The notes: generated by a model from the sequence alone, not told the origin. A stretch of DNA of 64,000 nucleotides from DAISKN01 sp963716925 (GCA_963716925.1 CAVQUX010000015.1:248001-312000), one strand, 5' to 3'; counted from the first letter of the stretch, positions 27,525-36,260 are shown. Numbers and translations are program-made.

Positions 27525-29117
27525 ATGCCTGTTTCGAAGATCGTCGTCGTCGGCGGCGCTTTCAGCGGACCCGCGGCCGCGGCCCGGGCCCGCGAGACCG
27601 ACGAGCGAGCCGAGATTCTTCTCCTCGAGCGGGCGCCGGAGGTGAGCTATGCCGTGGGCGGGCTCGCCCATGTCCTCGGAGGCGAGGTCGATGCCCTGGC
27701 GAAGCTGGACCGGGAGAAAGCCCGGTTCTTCCGGGACACGTACAACGTCGAAGTCCGGACCGGAGTCGAGGTCCTCGGTATCGATGCCGTGAGAAAGATG
27801 ATCGATGCTTCGGGTAAGAAGATCGCCTACGACCGGCTGGTGGTCGCGACCGGCGCGCGATCGATCGTGCCTCCGGTCGAGGGACTTTCGAAGGCGAAGA
27901 ACGTCTTCCGATTCCGGAGGCTTTCCGATCTCAAGGGCATCCTGCGGCTTCTCGATCGCGGCGCGAGGCGCGTCGTGATCCTCGGAGGGGGCTACTTCGG
28001 GGTCGAGGCGGCCGACGGATTCCTCCGGAGGCGTCCCCGGCCCCGCGTGACCCTCGTCGAGGGCGGCCCCAGGATCCTGAAGGACTTCTCTCCCAGGGCG
28101 AGCCTTCGAGCCCAGGAGAGTCTCGAGTCGGCGGGGGCGAGAGTTCTTCTCGACCGCACCCTCGTCTCTGTCTCCGGCGGCAGGACGGTGCGCGAGCTTG
28201 GATTCGACGACGGAACCGCCATCGCCGCGGATCTGGTCGTCGTCGCCGCCGGCGTCGAGCCGCGCACCGAGCTACTGAGGAACACCGGTGCGAAGACCCA
28301 CGCCGACGCCTCTCTCTGGATCGACTCACGGTGCCAGACGAGCCTCCCGGATGTCTACGCTTGCGGGATCGCGGTCGGCGTCGAGCACGCCGTCACCGGC
28401 AAGACGTTCTGGACGGCTCAGGCGGCGGTCGCCGATCGAACGGCCCAGGTGGCCGGGGCGAACGCCGCGGGAGGGGACGAGAAGCTCGGAGGGATGCTCG
28501 GGACATCGATCGTCCGCGTCGGCGATCTCGCGCTCGCCCGCACCGGCTGGACCGGCGGAAGCGGGCCCGAGGTCGAGACCGCTCGAATCCATGCCCCGAG
28601 CCGCGATTCGTTCTTCCCGGGCGCCGCTCCCTTGTCCATCGAGATCTATTTCGATCGGCGGCAGGGCCGACTGCTCGGAGCCGAGGTGGTGGGAGGGGCC
28701 GGCGCCGACAAGCGAATCGACGTCCTGGCGGCGGCGATCCTCGGGCGACTCGGCGTCTCCGACCTCGCCCGTATCGACCTCGCCTATCAGTCGCCATTCG
28801 CCGCCGCCCGCGACGCCGTGAACGTCGCCGGGACCGTGGCGTCCGCCGTTCGCTCCGGGAAGGCGCGCGCTTACTCCCCCGCGGAGGTCGAAGGTTCGAA
28901 GGCCCTGGTCGTCGTGGACGTCGACGCAAAGCGCGGCCGGGAGCACGGCGCGATCCCCCTCGAAGAGCTTCGACGAAGGCTCCCCGAGCTTCGGCGGCTC
29001 GCGGAGAAAGGACCGGTGGTGTTCCGATCCGAGACCGGCCGCCGCGGCTATCTCGCGGCGCGCATCGCCGCCGATTCGGGAATCGACTGTGGGTATCTCT
29101 CGGGAGGCACCCGATGA
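27525..29117 (+). CDS. CoA-disulfide-reductase/rhodanese homologue lacking both catalytic cysteines
   Basis: A 530-residue flavoprotein of the CoADR/NADH oxidase group with a C-terminal rhodanese-like domain. FAD site: KIVVVGGAFSGPAAAARA. NAD(P)H site: RRVVILGGGYFGVEAADGF. C-terminal signature: GADKRIDVLAAAI. In CoADR the redox cysteine lies in an FANC-x-LPY-like motif; here the aligned segment is SYAVGGLAHVLGG, with Gly45 in place of Cys. In the rhodanese part the loop reads FRSETGRRGYLAARI, with Ser502 where the active-site Cys is expected. The flavin fold is kept but thiol chemistry should be lost. The stop overlaps the next start (ATGA), tying it to the radical SAM genes. Confidence 0.85.
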   Translation: MPVSKIVVVGGAFSGPAAAARARETDERAEILLLERAPEVSYAVGGLAHVLGGEVDALAKLDREKARFFRDTYNVEVRTGVEVLGIDAVRKMIDASGKKIAYDRLVVATGARSIVPPVEGLSKAKNVFRFRRLSDLKGILRLLDRGARRVVILGGGYFGVEAADGFLRRRPRPRVTLVEGGPRILKDFSPRASLRAQESLESAGARVLLDRTLVSVSGGRTVRELGFDDGTAIAADLVVVAAGVEPRTELLRNTGAKTHADASLWIDSRCQTSLPDVYACGIAVGVEHAVTGKTFWTAQAAVADRTAQVAGANAAGGDEKLGGMLGTSIVRVGDLALARTGWTGGSGPEVETARIHAPSRDSFFPGAAPLSIEIYFDRRQGRLLGAEVVGGAGADKRIDVLAAAILGRLGVSDLARIDLAYQSPFAAARDAVNVAGTVASAVRSGKARAYSPAEVEGSKALVVVDVDAKRGREHGAIPLEELRRRLPELRRLAEKGPVVFRSETGRRGYLAARIAADSGIDCGYLSGGTR

Positions 29118-30571
29118 CGAGCTGGCGCGAGCCCGACTCCATCGACCGCGGAAGCTTCGAGCCCGAAGCGGTGTTCGAGGCGGGTCTCCTGAACCATCAC
29201 GTGTCTTCGACCGCCTATCCCATCGCCCACGATTCCAGCTGGCGGCCGTACCGGGTCCCGCGCGAGGAGATGGAGGGGGCCACCGCCCGCGCGTTTCGCT
29301 CGATCTCCGAGCTCGGCCTCTACGCCCACATTCCGTTCTGCGAGACCCGCTGCTCCTTCTGCGAGTACACCGTGACCCGCCGCTCGGAGCACTCGAGCGT
29401 CGCCCTTTACATGGACGCAATTCTGCGCGAGCTCGAGCTCTACGAAGAAGCGATCGACCTGCGGTCGAAGACCCTCGCGGGGTTCGACATCGGCGGGGGA
29501 ACTCCGTCTTTCGTTCCGGCCGGAGAGATCGACCGACTCGTGCGCGCGGTGCGCGGGAGGCTCGCGTTCCGCGAGGGGGCCGACATCAGCATCGAGACCA
29601 CGCCGAAGATCGCCGCCGCCGAGCCCTCGAAGCTCCGCGCCTATCGCGAATCGGGGATCGAGCGCATCAGCATGGGCATCCAGGTCATCGAGCCCGATCT
29701 GCTGAAGGTGCTGAATCGGGAGGCGAACGGCATCGAGACCCACCGGGCCGCGGTCGACAACCTCCGGGACGCGGGTTTTCGGAGGCTGAATCTCGATCTG
29801 ATGTACGGCTTCAAGGACCAGTCTCTCGAGAGCCTCCGGGCCGCGGTGCGCCATGCCATCGATCTCGGCCCGGAGTACATCACTCTCTACCGGATGCGCT
29901 ACAAGCTCACCCGCATCTCTCACCAGGCGCCCGCCGTAACCCTCGAGCGCGTTCGGCCGATGGAGAGGCTTGCGAAGGCGATGCTCCTCGACGCCGGCTT
30001 CTTCGCGACTCACGGGAAAACGACCTTCAGCCGCGTTCCCGGCGACGTGGGCACGAGCTCCTATCTCGCGAGACGGGTGACCGAAGGGCTTCCCTACCTG
30101 GGGCTCGGTCTCGGCGCGCAGACCTTTACCGACACCACCATCGCCTACAACGACGGGGCAGCGGCGAAGGCGCTTGCGCCCTACCTCAGAAGCGTCGGCG
30201 CCGGGCGGCTCCCCATTCAGGACCTCTACGACCTTCCCGCCGTCCAGATGATGGGGAAGATGTGCTCGGTGAGCTTCTACTTCGGCGAGATCCACCTCGC
30301 GTCGTTCCAGAGGAAGTTCGGCACGACTCTCGAAGATGCGTTCCCTCGAGCGGTCGAGTTCGTGCTGCGGGAGAAGCTCATGGAGTACTCCGACGAGGAC
30401 ACGCTCCGGCTGACGGCGTCGGGGTGCGATCACAAGAACGGGGTCCACGCGCTCTTCTACGCGCCCTCGATCCAGCAATACCTTCTCTCGCGGGATCCGG
30501 AGCGGGCGGAGGACTTCGAGCGACATCGAAAATCCGCGCGGAGACTCGCGGAGGAGCCGGTCTCCGCTTGA
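29114..30571 (+). CDS. HemN-like radical SAM protein
   Basis: A 485-residue radical SAM enzyme. The 4Fe-4S motif is CETRCSFC (Cys76, Cys80, Cys83) in the context LYAHIPFCETRCSFCEY. The barrel continues with FDIGGGTPSFVP, IERISMGIQVIEPDLLKVL and LNLDLMYGFKDQSLESL. This is the layout of the coproporphyrinogen III oxidase-like family (HemN/HemW and relatives). It carries an unusual N-terminal region with STAYPIAHDSSWRPYRVP and is unlikely to be the general haem enzyme. The ATG overlaps the upstream stop and the downstream TTG overlaps its own stop, so three genes are translationally coupled. Confidence 0.85.
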   Translation: MTSWREPDSIDRGSFEPEAVFEAGLLNHHVSSTAYPIAHDSSWRPYRVPREEMEGATARAFRSISELGLYAHIPFCETRCSFCEYTVTRRSEHSSVALYMDAILRELELYEEAIDLRSKTLAGFDIGGGTPSFVPAGEIDRLVRAVRGRLAFREGADISIETTPKIAAAEPSKLRAYRESGIERISMGIQVIEPDLLKVLNREANGIETHRAAVDNLRDAGFRRLNLDLMYGFKDQSLESLRAAVRHAIDLGPEYITLYRMRYKLTRISHQAPAVTLERVRPMERLAKAMLLDAGFFATHGKTTFSRVPGDVGTSSYLARRVTEGLPYLGLGLGAQTFTDTTIAYNDGAAAKALAPYLRSVGAGRLPIQDLYDLPAVQMMGKMCSVSFYFGEIHLASFQRKFGTTLEDAFPRAVEFVLREKLMEYSDEDTLRLTASGCDHKNGVHALFYAPSIQQYLLSRDPERAEDFERHRKSARRLAEEPVSA

Positions 30572-31356
30572 ACAGGTTCGATTTCGCGAACGTTCTCTTC
30601 GCCGGACCCTGCAACCGCGCCTGTCCCTGGTGCATCGGGAAGAGACTTCCGACGGAGGTGAACCGGTCGAACCTCGACCTCTGGCCCCTCCGGAACCTCG
30701 ACTCCTTCATCGAGAGAGTGAACGAGGCGGAGGTGCCCGAGATCGTCTTCACCGGGACGGTGACCGACCCGCACCTCTACCGATACGAGGCGAAGCTCGT
30801 CGAGGAGCTCAGGCGCCGGCTCCATCCCCGGGCGCGGATCTCGATCCACACGAACGGAGTCCTGTCTTTGAAGAAGCTCTCGGTCCTCAACCTCTACGAC
30901 CGCGCCGCCATCTCCTTTCCCTCGTTCGAGCCCGCGATATACGAGAAGCTCATGGGCTCGCGACGCGTACCGGACCTCGCACGCATCGTCGAGCGGGCGG
31001 CGATTCCGGTCAAGGTCTCCACGGTCGTGAACGAGCACAACGAGCCGGGAATCGAAGCGTTCCTGGAGAGATGCCGGGCGATTGGAGTCCGGAGGCTGGT
31101 CCTGCGCCGGCTGTTCGGCGACCCTCGTCCGTGGCCTTCCTTCGCCGGCCTTCGCGCCCTCGGCCGATATCGCGGAAATCCGGTGATGGTGTTCTCCGGC
31201 ATGGAGGTCACCCTCTGGAGCTTCGAAGCGAGCACCTGCCGGAGCCTGAACCTCTTCGCCGACGGGACGCTCGGAAGCTCCTACCTGCTTACCGAGACAC
31301 GGGAGCTTCGGCGCCCCAGCCGTTACCGTCTGGACGTAAGCGAATCAATCTGCTAG
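30568..31356 (+). CDS. short radical SAM protein coupled to the HemN-like gene
   Basis: A 262-residue radical SAM protein starting at a TTG that overlaps the previous stop (TTGA). The cluster motif sits right at the N-terminus, GPCNRACPWCIGKRLP (Cys15, Cys19, Cys22). It is followed by FTGTVTDPHLYRYEAKLVEE, ISIHTNGVLSLK and PVKVSTVVNEHNE, the pattern of MoaA/NifB-like barrels. A single late cysteine (STCRSLNLFADG) is present, but there is no SPASM domain with multiple Cys. The trio of flavoprotein, HemN-like and short radical SAM protein suggests a dedicated modification pathway; no substrate peptide was found nearby. Confidence 0.82.
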   Translation: MNRFDFANVLFAGPCNRACPWCIGKRLPTEVNRSNLDLWPLRNLDSFIERVNEAEVPEIVFTGTVTDPHLYRYEAKLVEELRRRLHPRARISIHTNGVLSLKKLSVLNLYDRAAISFPSFEPAIYEKLMGSRRVPDLARIVERAAIPVKVSTVVNEHNEPGIEAFLERCRAIGVRRLVLRRLFGDPRPWPSFAGLRALGRYRGNPVMVFSGMEVTLWSFEASTCRSLNLFADGTLGSSYLLTETRELRRPSRYRLDVSESIC

Positions 31357-31359
31357 GGT
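31354..31359 (+). promoter_or_regulatory. candidate -10 box, short leader
   Basis: TAGGGT (TANNNT type) overlaps the end of the radical SAM gene and lies eight bases before the ATG at 31368; no Shine-Dalgarno is seen. Weak alone, it fits the pattern seen at other starts. Confidence 0.2.
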
Positions 31360-31367
31360 TTGCCGCC

Positions 31368-32375
31368 ATGAACAAGGGGTCTTTCAGCTCGATGGCACTT
31401 CTCGCGATTTCGCTCGCTTTCGGCGGCTGCGGCGAAGAGGAAAGCGGGACGCCCGGGGGTGCGAGCGTCACCCTCACGGCGCCGGGCATCTCGGGCCCGA
31501 ACTCGTCGGCTCCCACTTCGGATACCCAGCCGACGCTCACCGTCACCAATGCCACCGCGAGCAACGGCGCGTCGCCGACGTACTCCTTCCAGGTCGCGAG
31601 CGATCAGGCCTTCGGAGCCATCGTCGTCCAGACCTCGGGAATCGCTCAGGGCTCCGGCCAGACGAGCTGGGAGGTGAGCCAGCCTCTCGCGGACGGTTCT
31701 TATTTCTGGAAGGCTCGCGCCGATGTTCCCGGCGTCGCCGGACCGTTCTCCGCCGTCGCTGAAGTGGCGATTCGCGGGGTGGGCGGAGGCCCGGGTGAGT
31801 CGATCGTGTTGTCCGACGATCTATTGGACGGAGCCACGGCGGCGATAGCGAGAGGGGGCGGTACGTTCACCTCTTCCGGCTGGCGCGTGGACACGAACAA
31901 CGACTTCCTGCGCTACGAAGTGGATTCGATCCAGGACGGATACGTGCAGTGGGAGAACATCGGGCTTACCCCGCAGGGAATCGCCGACAGCCGCATGTTC
32001 TTCGGAATGTGGGATCCCACGGTCGGCAACTATCGAACGAATGCCTTCCGCGTGCACCTGCAGCACGCCTGGCCGCCCGACCACAATCCGCCCTGGATCC
32101 GGCTGCGCTGGATCTCCCAGGGCCATCAGGAAGACGCCGGCTACAACTTCAACAGCTGGGATCCGGGAAGGGTCTACACCTGGCGGGTCGATTGGGGACC
32201 GAGCGGCGAGGACGAGCTCGCGCGCGTTTTCCTCGACGGCGTCGAGGTCATGCGGTTGCCGTACCTCCACTCGTACCAGCCCAACGTGCACTGGATCGAG
32301 CTCGGCGTCGAGGAAAGGCGCGAGTCGATCATAGGCCTCGTCTACCGGAACTTCGCGGTGGTCCGCCGCCAGTAG
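31368..32375 (+). CDS. lipoprotein with fibronectin-like and concanavalin-like beta domains
   Basis: A 335-residue lipoprotein (lipobox AFGGC at about residue 21). Residues of about 30-140 form an Ig/fibronectin-like fold of the kind seen in surface proteins (PTYSFQVASDQAFGAIVVQ, DGSYFWKARADVPGVAGPF). The C-terminal part (WRVDTNNDFLRYEV, YNFNSWDPGRVYTWRVDWG, ARVFLDGVEVMRLPY) resembles a laminin-G/concanavalin-like carbohydrate-binding sandwich. It probably binds polysaccharide at the outer membrane. It follows the radical SAM gene by 11 bases but functionally seems separate. Exact family not recognised. Confidence 0.72.
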   Translation: MNKGSFSSMALLAISLAFGGCGEEESGTPGGASVTLTAPGISGPNSSAPTSDTQPTLTVTNATASNGASPTYSFQVASDQAFGAIVVQTSGIAQGSGQTSWEVSQPLADGSYFWKARADVPGVAGPFSAVAEVAIRGVGGGPGESIVLSDDLLDGATAAIARGGGTFTSSGWRVDTNNDFLRYEVDSIQDGYVQWENIGLTPQGIADSRMFFGMWDPTVGNYRTNAFRVHLQHAWPPDHNPPWIRLRWISQGHQEDAGYNFNSWDPGRVYTWRVDWGPSGEDELARVFLDGVEVMRLPYLHSYQPNVHWIELGVEERRESIIGLVYRNFAVVRRQ

Positions 32376-32399
32376 GAGATCCGAGCGGGCCGAGGCGCT

Positions 32400-34751
32400 C
32401 TACAGCTCGATCTCGTCCGCGTAGCACCATCCCCAGCTCTCGCCGCGCTCCATCGAGCGCATGATGGGATGGGCCGTCGCCTGGTAATGCTTGGTCGCAT
32501 GCCGGTTCGGTGAAGAGTCGCAGCAACCCATGTGCCCGCAGCTCATACAGGCACGGAGGTGCACCCAGCGATCTCCCGTTCGAAGGCAGTCTTCGCATCC
32601 CGGGGCACTCGGGTAGACCTCCCGAATCTCGCCCAGGTGGCCGCAGGCGCTTGCGTCCTTCACCACGAGGTCGATCGGCTTCCCGGGGTCGATCCAATCC
32701 GCTCGCTGAGGCGCCGCGTCGGGTAGAACCAGGGGCGAGCCGGCGGCGAAGAGCGCCGCCGCCTCTGCGAACGCTTCAGCGCTCCCCTCGATCGCGACCC
32801 CGTCTCCGGGTAGAAGTCTCTCTCGCTCCGGCTCCGAAGCAATCTCGGCACCGCGCCGCTCGAGCGAGACGAGGCGCACTCCGAGCCGTCCCGCGAGTCC
32901 GAGCTCCTCCCAGCTGCGGCCCGCGACCGGCGCTCCGGCGCGAATGACGAAGGAGCGGAGCGAAAGGCAATTCTCCCCGAGCGTACAAGGGCCCAGGCGC
33001 TCCCTGGCCTCGTTGGGCCCGCTCGATTCGAGCGCGGCGTAGCTCCCGCTCCGGAGGGCCTCTTCGTAGCGCTGTATCTCCTCGGCGGGAACGCGGTAGT
33101 CGCGGAGCGCCTCGGAGAAGAGAGCGACGATGCCTTCGAGCTCGTCCGCCACGACGCGATCGGCCCCGATTGCGAGCAGGGGCTCGGCTTCCGAATGGTA
33201 CCGAGTGCGGACGACGACGCGCGCGAGCGGATTGAGACTTCGCGCGACCGAGACGATTCGTCGCGCCATCGCCGGCTCGTCGTCGGCGACGACCAGCATC
33301 TTCGCCCGCTCCATGCCTGCGTGCTGGAGCGTTCGCGTCCGGCTCGCGTCTCCTCTCAGCACCGGAAGCCCCTCGGCCTCCGCCGAAGCCGCCCCCGTGG
33401 GACTCAGCGTGGTGATCAGAAACGGAATCCTCGATCCCTGAAGGACTCTCACCAGTCGGCGCGCGGCCTCGCCGTAGCCCGCGACCACCACGTGATCCGC
33501 CCGCGGAGCTCCGGGAGAGGGGAGAGGCCCCGGAGGCTCCAGCGGCGTCGACCGCGCCAGGGTGCGCTCGATGGCGGAGGCGGAGCGGGCCCCGAGGGAG
33601 GTGAGAAACGGCGTCGCCACCATCAGAACCACCGTCGCCGCGATGAACGCCTGCGAGCCCTGAGCGGCGTTCCCGGCGGGGGACAGCCCGACCTCCCTTC
33701 CCGCGCGCTCGAGCACGAACGAGAACTCCCCGACCTGCGCCAGCATGAGCCCCACGGCGCTCGCGAGAGGAAGCGGGTAGCCGAGAGCGACGACGCTCGC
33801 GGTGGTGGTCGCGACCTTGACCGCGAGGACCGCGGCGACGACCGCCAGGACCGCGGGGAGGTGCATGACCACGAAGCCGATGTCGAGGAGCATCCCCACG
33901 GAAACGAAGAACGTCGCGCTGAAGAGTATCTGGAGCGGCAGGATTTCCCCGAGCGCGTGCTCGGAGAAGCTGCTCTCGCTCACCACGAGGCCCGCGAGGA
34001 ACGCTCCGAGCGAGAGGCTCACGCCGGCGAGGCTCGTGAGGTATGCGGTTCCGAAGCAGACGGCGATGATCGTCAGGAGGAAGAGCTCGGGAGAGCAGGT
34101 ACGCGCCACGGCCTCGAGCATCCGGGGCATGAGCCGGCGCGCGACCAGGAGCGTAAGCGCGATGAGAACCGCGGCCTTTCCGAGCGCCAGCAGGACTCCG
34201 CCCGCGGAGCCGCCGGCCCCGGAGAGCATGGGGACGAGAAGGACCATCACCACGATCGCGAGGTCCTGAAAGATGAGAAGGCCGAGCGCGACCTGTCCGT
34301 GGGGAGACGAAGTCTCGCCCCTTCCTTCGAGGAGCTTCAGGACGATCGCGGTCGAGGAGAGAGCGACGAGAAAGCCGGTGAACAGGCCGACTTTCCAGTC
34401 GACGCCGAGAAGCGCGAGAAGGCCCGCACTGGCGAGAGTCGCGAGCCCCACCTGGAGCCCGCCGCCGGCGAAGATCAGCATCTTGATGCGCGCGAGCTTT
34501 TCGAGGCTGAACTCGATGCCGATGGTGAAGAGAAGGAGTATGACTCCCACCTCCGCGGCAGCGTCGACGGTGTCCTGGTCCATCACCAACCTGAGCCCGT
34601 GAGGACCGATGACCACGCCTGCGAGGAGGAATCCGACGATGGGAACGAGTCCGAGGCGGTAGGACACGTAGGCGATGAGCGCCCCGGCCACGATGAGGGT
34701 CACGACCTCGGGCAGAAACGCGGGGATCCCGGCGGCAAGGACGTGGTGCAT
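32400..34751 (-). CDS. Kef-type cation:proton antiporter with TrkA domains and C-terminal UBP zinc finger
   Basis: A 783-residue inner-membrane transporter. The first ~390 residues form the CPA2 (KefB/KefC-like) antiporter with about twelve helices. A TrkA-N/RCK nucleotide-binding domain follows (DHVVVAGYGEAARRLVRVL), then a TrkA-C domain (about 600-690). The last ~85 residues are a UBP-type zinc finger with Cys/His ligands in SACGHLGEI, GCEDCLRTGDRWVHLRAC, SCGHMGCCD and HPIMRSMERGESWGWC. It should exchange K+ (or Na+) for H+ under nucleotide control. Fused UBP fingers are known in some bacteria but their ligand is unclear. A weak promoter (TAAACT 12 bases before the ATG) is possible. Confidence 0.9.
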   Translation of the reverse strand: MHHVLAAGIPAFLPEVVTLIVAGALIAYVSYRLGLVPIVGFLLAGVVIGPHGLRLVMDQDTVDAAAEVGVILLLFTIGIEFSLEKLARIKMLIFAGGGLQVGLATLASAGLLALLGVDWKVGLFTGFLVALSSTAIVLKLLEGRGETSSPHGQVALGLLIFQDLAIVVMVLLVPMLSGAGGSAGGVLLALGKAAVLIALTLLVARRLMPRMLEAVARTCSPELFLLTIIAVCFGTAYLTSLAGVSLSLGAFLAGLVVSESSFSEHALGEILPLQILFSATFFVSVGMLLDIGFVVMHLPAVLAVVAAVLAVKVATTTASVVALGYPLPLASAVGLMLAQVGEFSFVLERAGREVGLSPAGNAAQGSQAFIAATVVLMVATPFLTSLGARSASAIERTLARSTPLEPPGPLPSPGAPRADHVVVAGYGEAARRLVRVLQGSRIPFLITTLSPTGAASAEAEGLPVLRGDASRTRTLQHAGMERAKMLVVADDEPAMARRIVSVARSLNPLARVVVRTRYHSEAEPLLAIGADRVVADELEGIVALFSEALRDYRVPAEEIQRYEEALRSGSYAALESSGPNEARERLGPCTLGENCLSLRSFVIRAGAPVAGRSWEELGLAGRLGVRLVSLERRGAEIASEPERERLLPGDGVAIEGSAEAFAEAAALFAAGSPLVLPDAAPQRADWIDPGKPIDLVVKDASACGHLGEIREVYPSAPGCEDCLRTGDRWVHLRACMSCGHMGCCDSSPNRHATKHYQATAHPIMRSMERGESWGWCYADEIEL

Positions 34752-34895
34752 GTCGAGAGCGCGAGTTTAGCGCCCGAAGGGGCGGGCGTCCAAAGCTGCG
34801 GGCGTCTGGCCTGCTTTGGAAGAGTGAGCCTATGCTTCTCGCGTTCTCGCGAGGGAATGAGCTCGTGAAGGAGCCTCGTGAACGAGGGGAGGAGC

Positions 34896-35276
34896 ATGAT
34901 CCAGCACAACCCCGGCGGCCTGTTTCCGCCGTATCGCTCTTACAGCCATGCGATCGAGATCCGCGGGGCCAAGAGGCTCCTGTTGCTGAGCGGCCTGAAC
35001 GGCTATCTAGCGGATGGTAAGACCATGCCGGTGTCCTTCGAAGAACAAGGCGACGTGATCTGGAGCCACATTCGGACTCTTCTGCAAGCCGCTGGCATGG
35101 ACTATCAAGACCTGGTTTCCTTGCGGACCTACCTCGCCGACCCGGACTACGACGAAGCCAACGTGCGCCTCCGCGTCAAGTACCTGGGAAGTCACCAGCC
35201 GGCGTCGACGGTCGTATGTTGCCGGCTTCTCGATCCGGCATGGAAACTGGAAATCGAAGCGGTAGCGGCGAAGTAG
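34896..35276 (+). CDS. RidA family protein
   Basis: A 126-residue protein of the RidA/YjgF/UK114 family. Most members hydrolyse reactive enamine/imine intermediates released by PLP enzymes. The core shows the usual IWSHIRTLLQAAGMDYQDLV helix and a LRTYLADPDYDEANVRLRV segment. The ATG at 34896 is preferred over the one six codons upstream because GGGGAGGAG directly precedes it. It is divergent from the antiporter gene. Only the first half is close to canonical RidA, so it may belong to a non-deaminating subgroup. Confidence 0.83.
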   Translation: MIQHNPGGLFPPYRSYSHAIEIRGAKRLLLLSGLNGYLADGKTMPVSFEEQGDVIWSHIRTLLQAAGMDYQDLVSLRTYLADPDYDEANVRLRVKYLGSHQPASTVVCCRLLDPAWKLEIEAVAAK

Positions 35277-35378
35277 CCTTCCGGTTCATCTCGCGCTGCC
35301 CTTCCTGGCGCGCGCTCGATGCCGTCGGTTTCCTGTACCGAGCTTCCAGCGTTTCCGGCCACGCGGGAGCATCGACCG

Positions 35379-36260
35379 CTACCGGCCCGCCATCCTTTCG
35401 TAGACCGGCGCCTTGCCGGTGACGCTCACGCGCCAGAGCAGTCTTCGCGTCTCCGGGGTGGTCGCCCGGTCCTGGAGCGTCGCCATGTGAAGGGTCGAGT
35501 AGGTGTCCCAGGCGGCGACGTCGCCGATGCCGTAGTCGTATTGGGTCACGAACCGCGGTTCTGTCGCATGCGCCTTCAGCTCGTCGAGGAGCTCGAGGGC
35601 CTCGTCGTCGGGCATTCCCACGATACCGAACGAGCTCCCGGCGACACCGTAAAGGCTTTTCCGTCCGGTTAGGGGATGACGCTGAACGAGCGGGTGATAG
35701 ACGTTCGTGACCCGCTTCTTCTGCTCGGGGGTGAGGCGTTCGGCCGACGTCCTCGAGTTCTCGTCCATGTCGGCCCGGTTCCCGTAGTGGTGGAGGACGA
35801 CCAGGCCGTCGATGCGCTCCTTCATCGAGGCCGGGAGAGCGTCATAGGCGGAGAACATATCCGCGAAGTGGGTCGGACACCCGCCGCGCGGGCACTCGAG
35901 GGAGTAGACGATGGTGGCGCTGTTCGGCGGATCTCGATAGGCCACGTCGGTGTGCCAGAACGCCGCGCCCTCGAAGACCCCGATGGGCTTGTCGTTCTCG
36001 AAGACATTCGACAGCATGAGGATCGCGGGGTGGCCGCGCATGCGCAGGTGGTCGAGAAAGTGCGGGTCCTGGCGGCCGAAGCACTTCGTGAGCCGATCGA
36101 ACTCCTCGAACTCGAGCGACTGGTTCTTCACGACGATGACCTGGTGCTCGTGAAACGCGTCGAGAAGCTCGCGCTCGGTGTCCTCGTCCAGCGGCTTCGA
36201 AAGATCGATACCCGAGACCTCGACGCCGAAGACTCCCGGCAGGCGTTGAATTGAGAGCAT
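35379..36260 (-). CDS. TauD/TfdA-family Fe(II)/2-oxoglutarate dioxygenase
   Basis: A 293-residue enzyme with the facial triad HTD in AAFWHTDVAYRDPP and a distal His in YSTLHMATLQDRA. A basic residue for 2-oxoglutarate binding follows in TRRLLWRVSVTGK. The N-terminus (GVFGVEVSGIDLSKPLDEDT) is characteristic of the taurine/2,4-D dioxygenase family. It should hydroxylate an organic acid or sulfonate using O2 and 2-oxoglutarate; the substrate is not fixed. The open frame extends upstream through the ligD region, but MLSIQRLPGVFG is the conserved start. It is separated from ligD by 59 bases and probably has its own promoter. Confidence 0.87.
   Translation of the reverse strand: MLSIQRLPGVFGVEVSGIDLSKPLDEDTERELLDAFHEHQVIVVKNQSLEFEEFDRLTKCFGRQDPHFLDHLRMRGHPAILMLSNVFENDKPIGVFEGAAFWHTDVAYRDPPNSATIVYSLECPRGGCPTHFADMFSAYDALPASMKERIDGLVVLHHYGNRADMDENSRTSAERLTPEQKKRVTNVYHPLVQRHPLTGRKSLYGVAGSSFGIVGMPDDEALELLDELKAHATEPRFVTQYDYGIGDVAAWDTYSTLHMATLQDRATTPETRRLLWRVSVTGKAPVYERMAGR

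Noticed and set aside
28331..29113. Upstream extension of the HemN-like protein
   Set aside because: It lies inside the flavoprotein gene in another frame; ATGA overlap gives the natural start.
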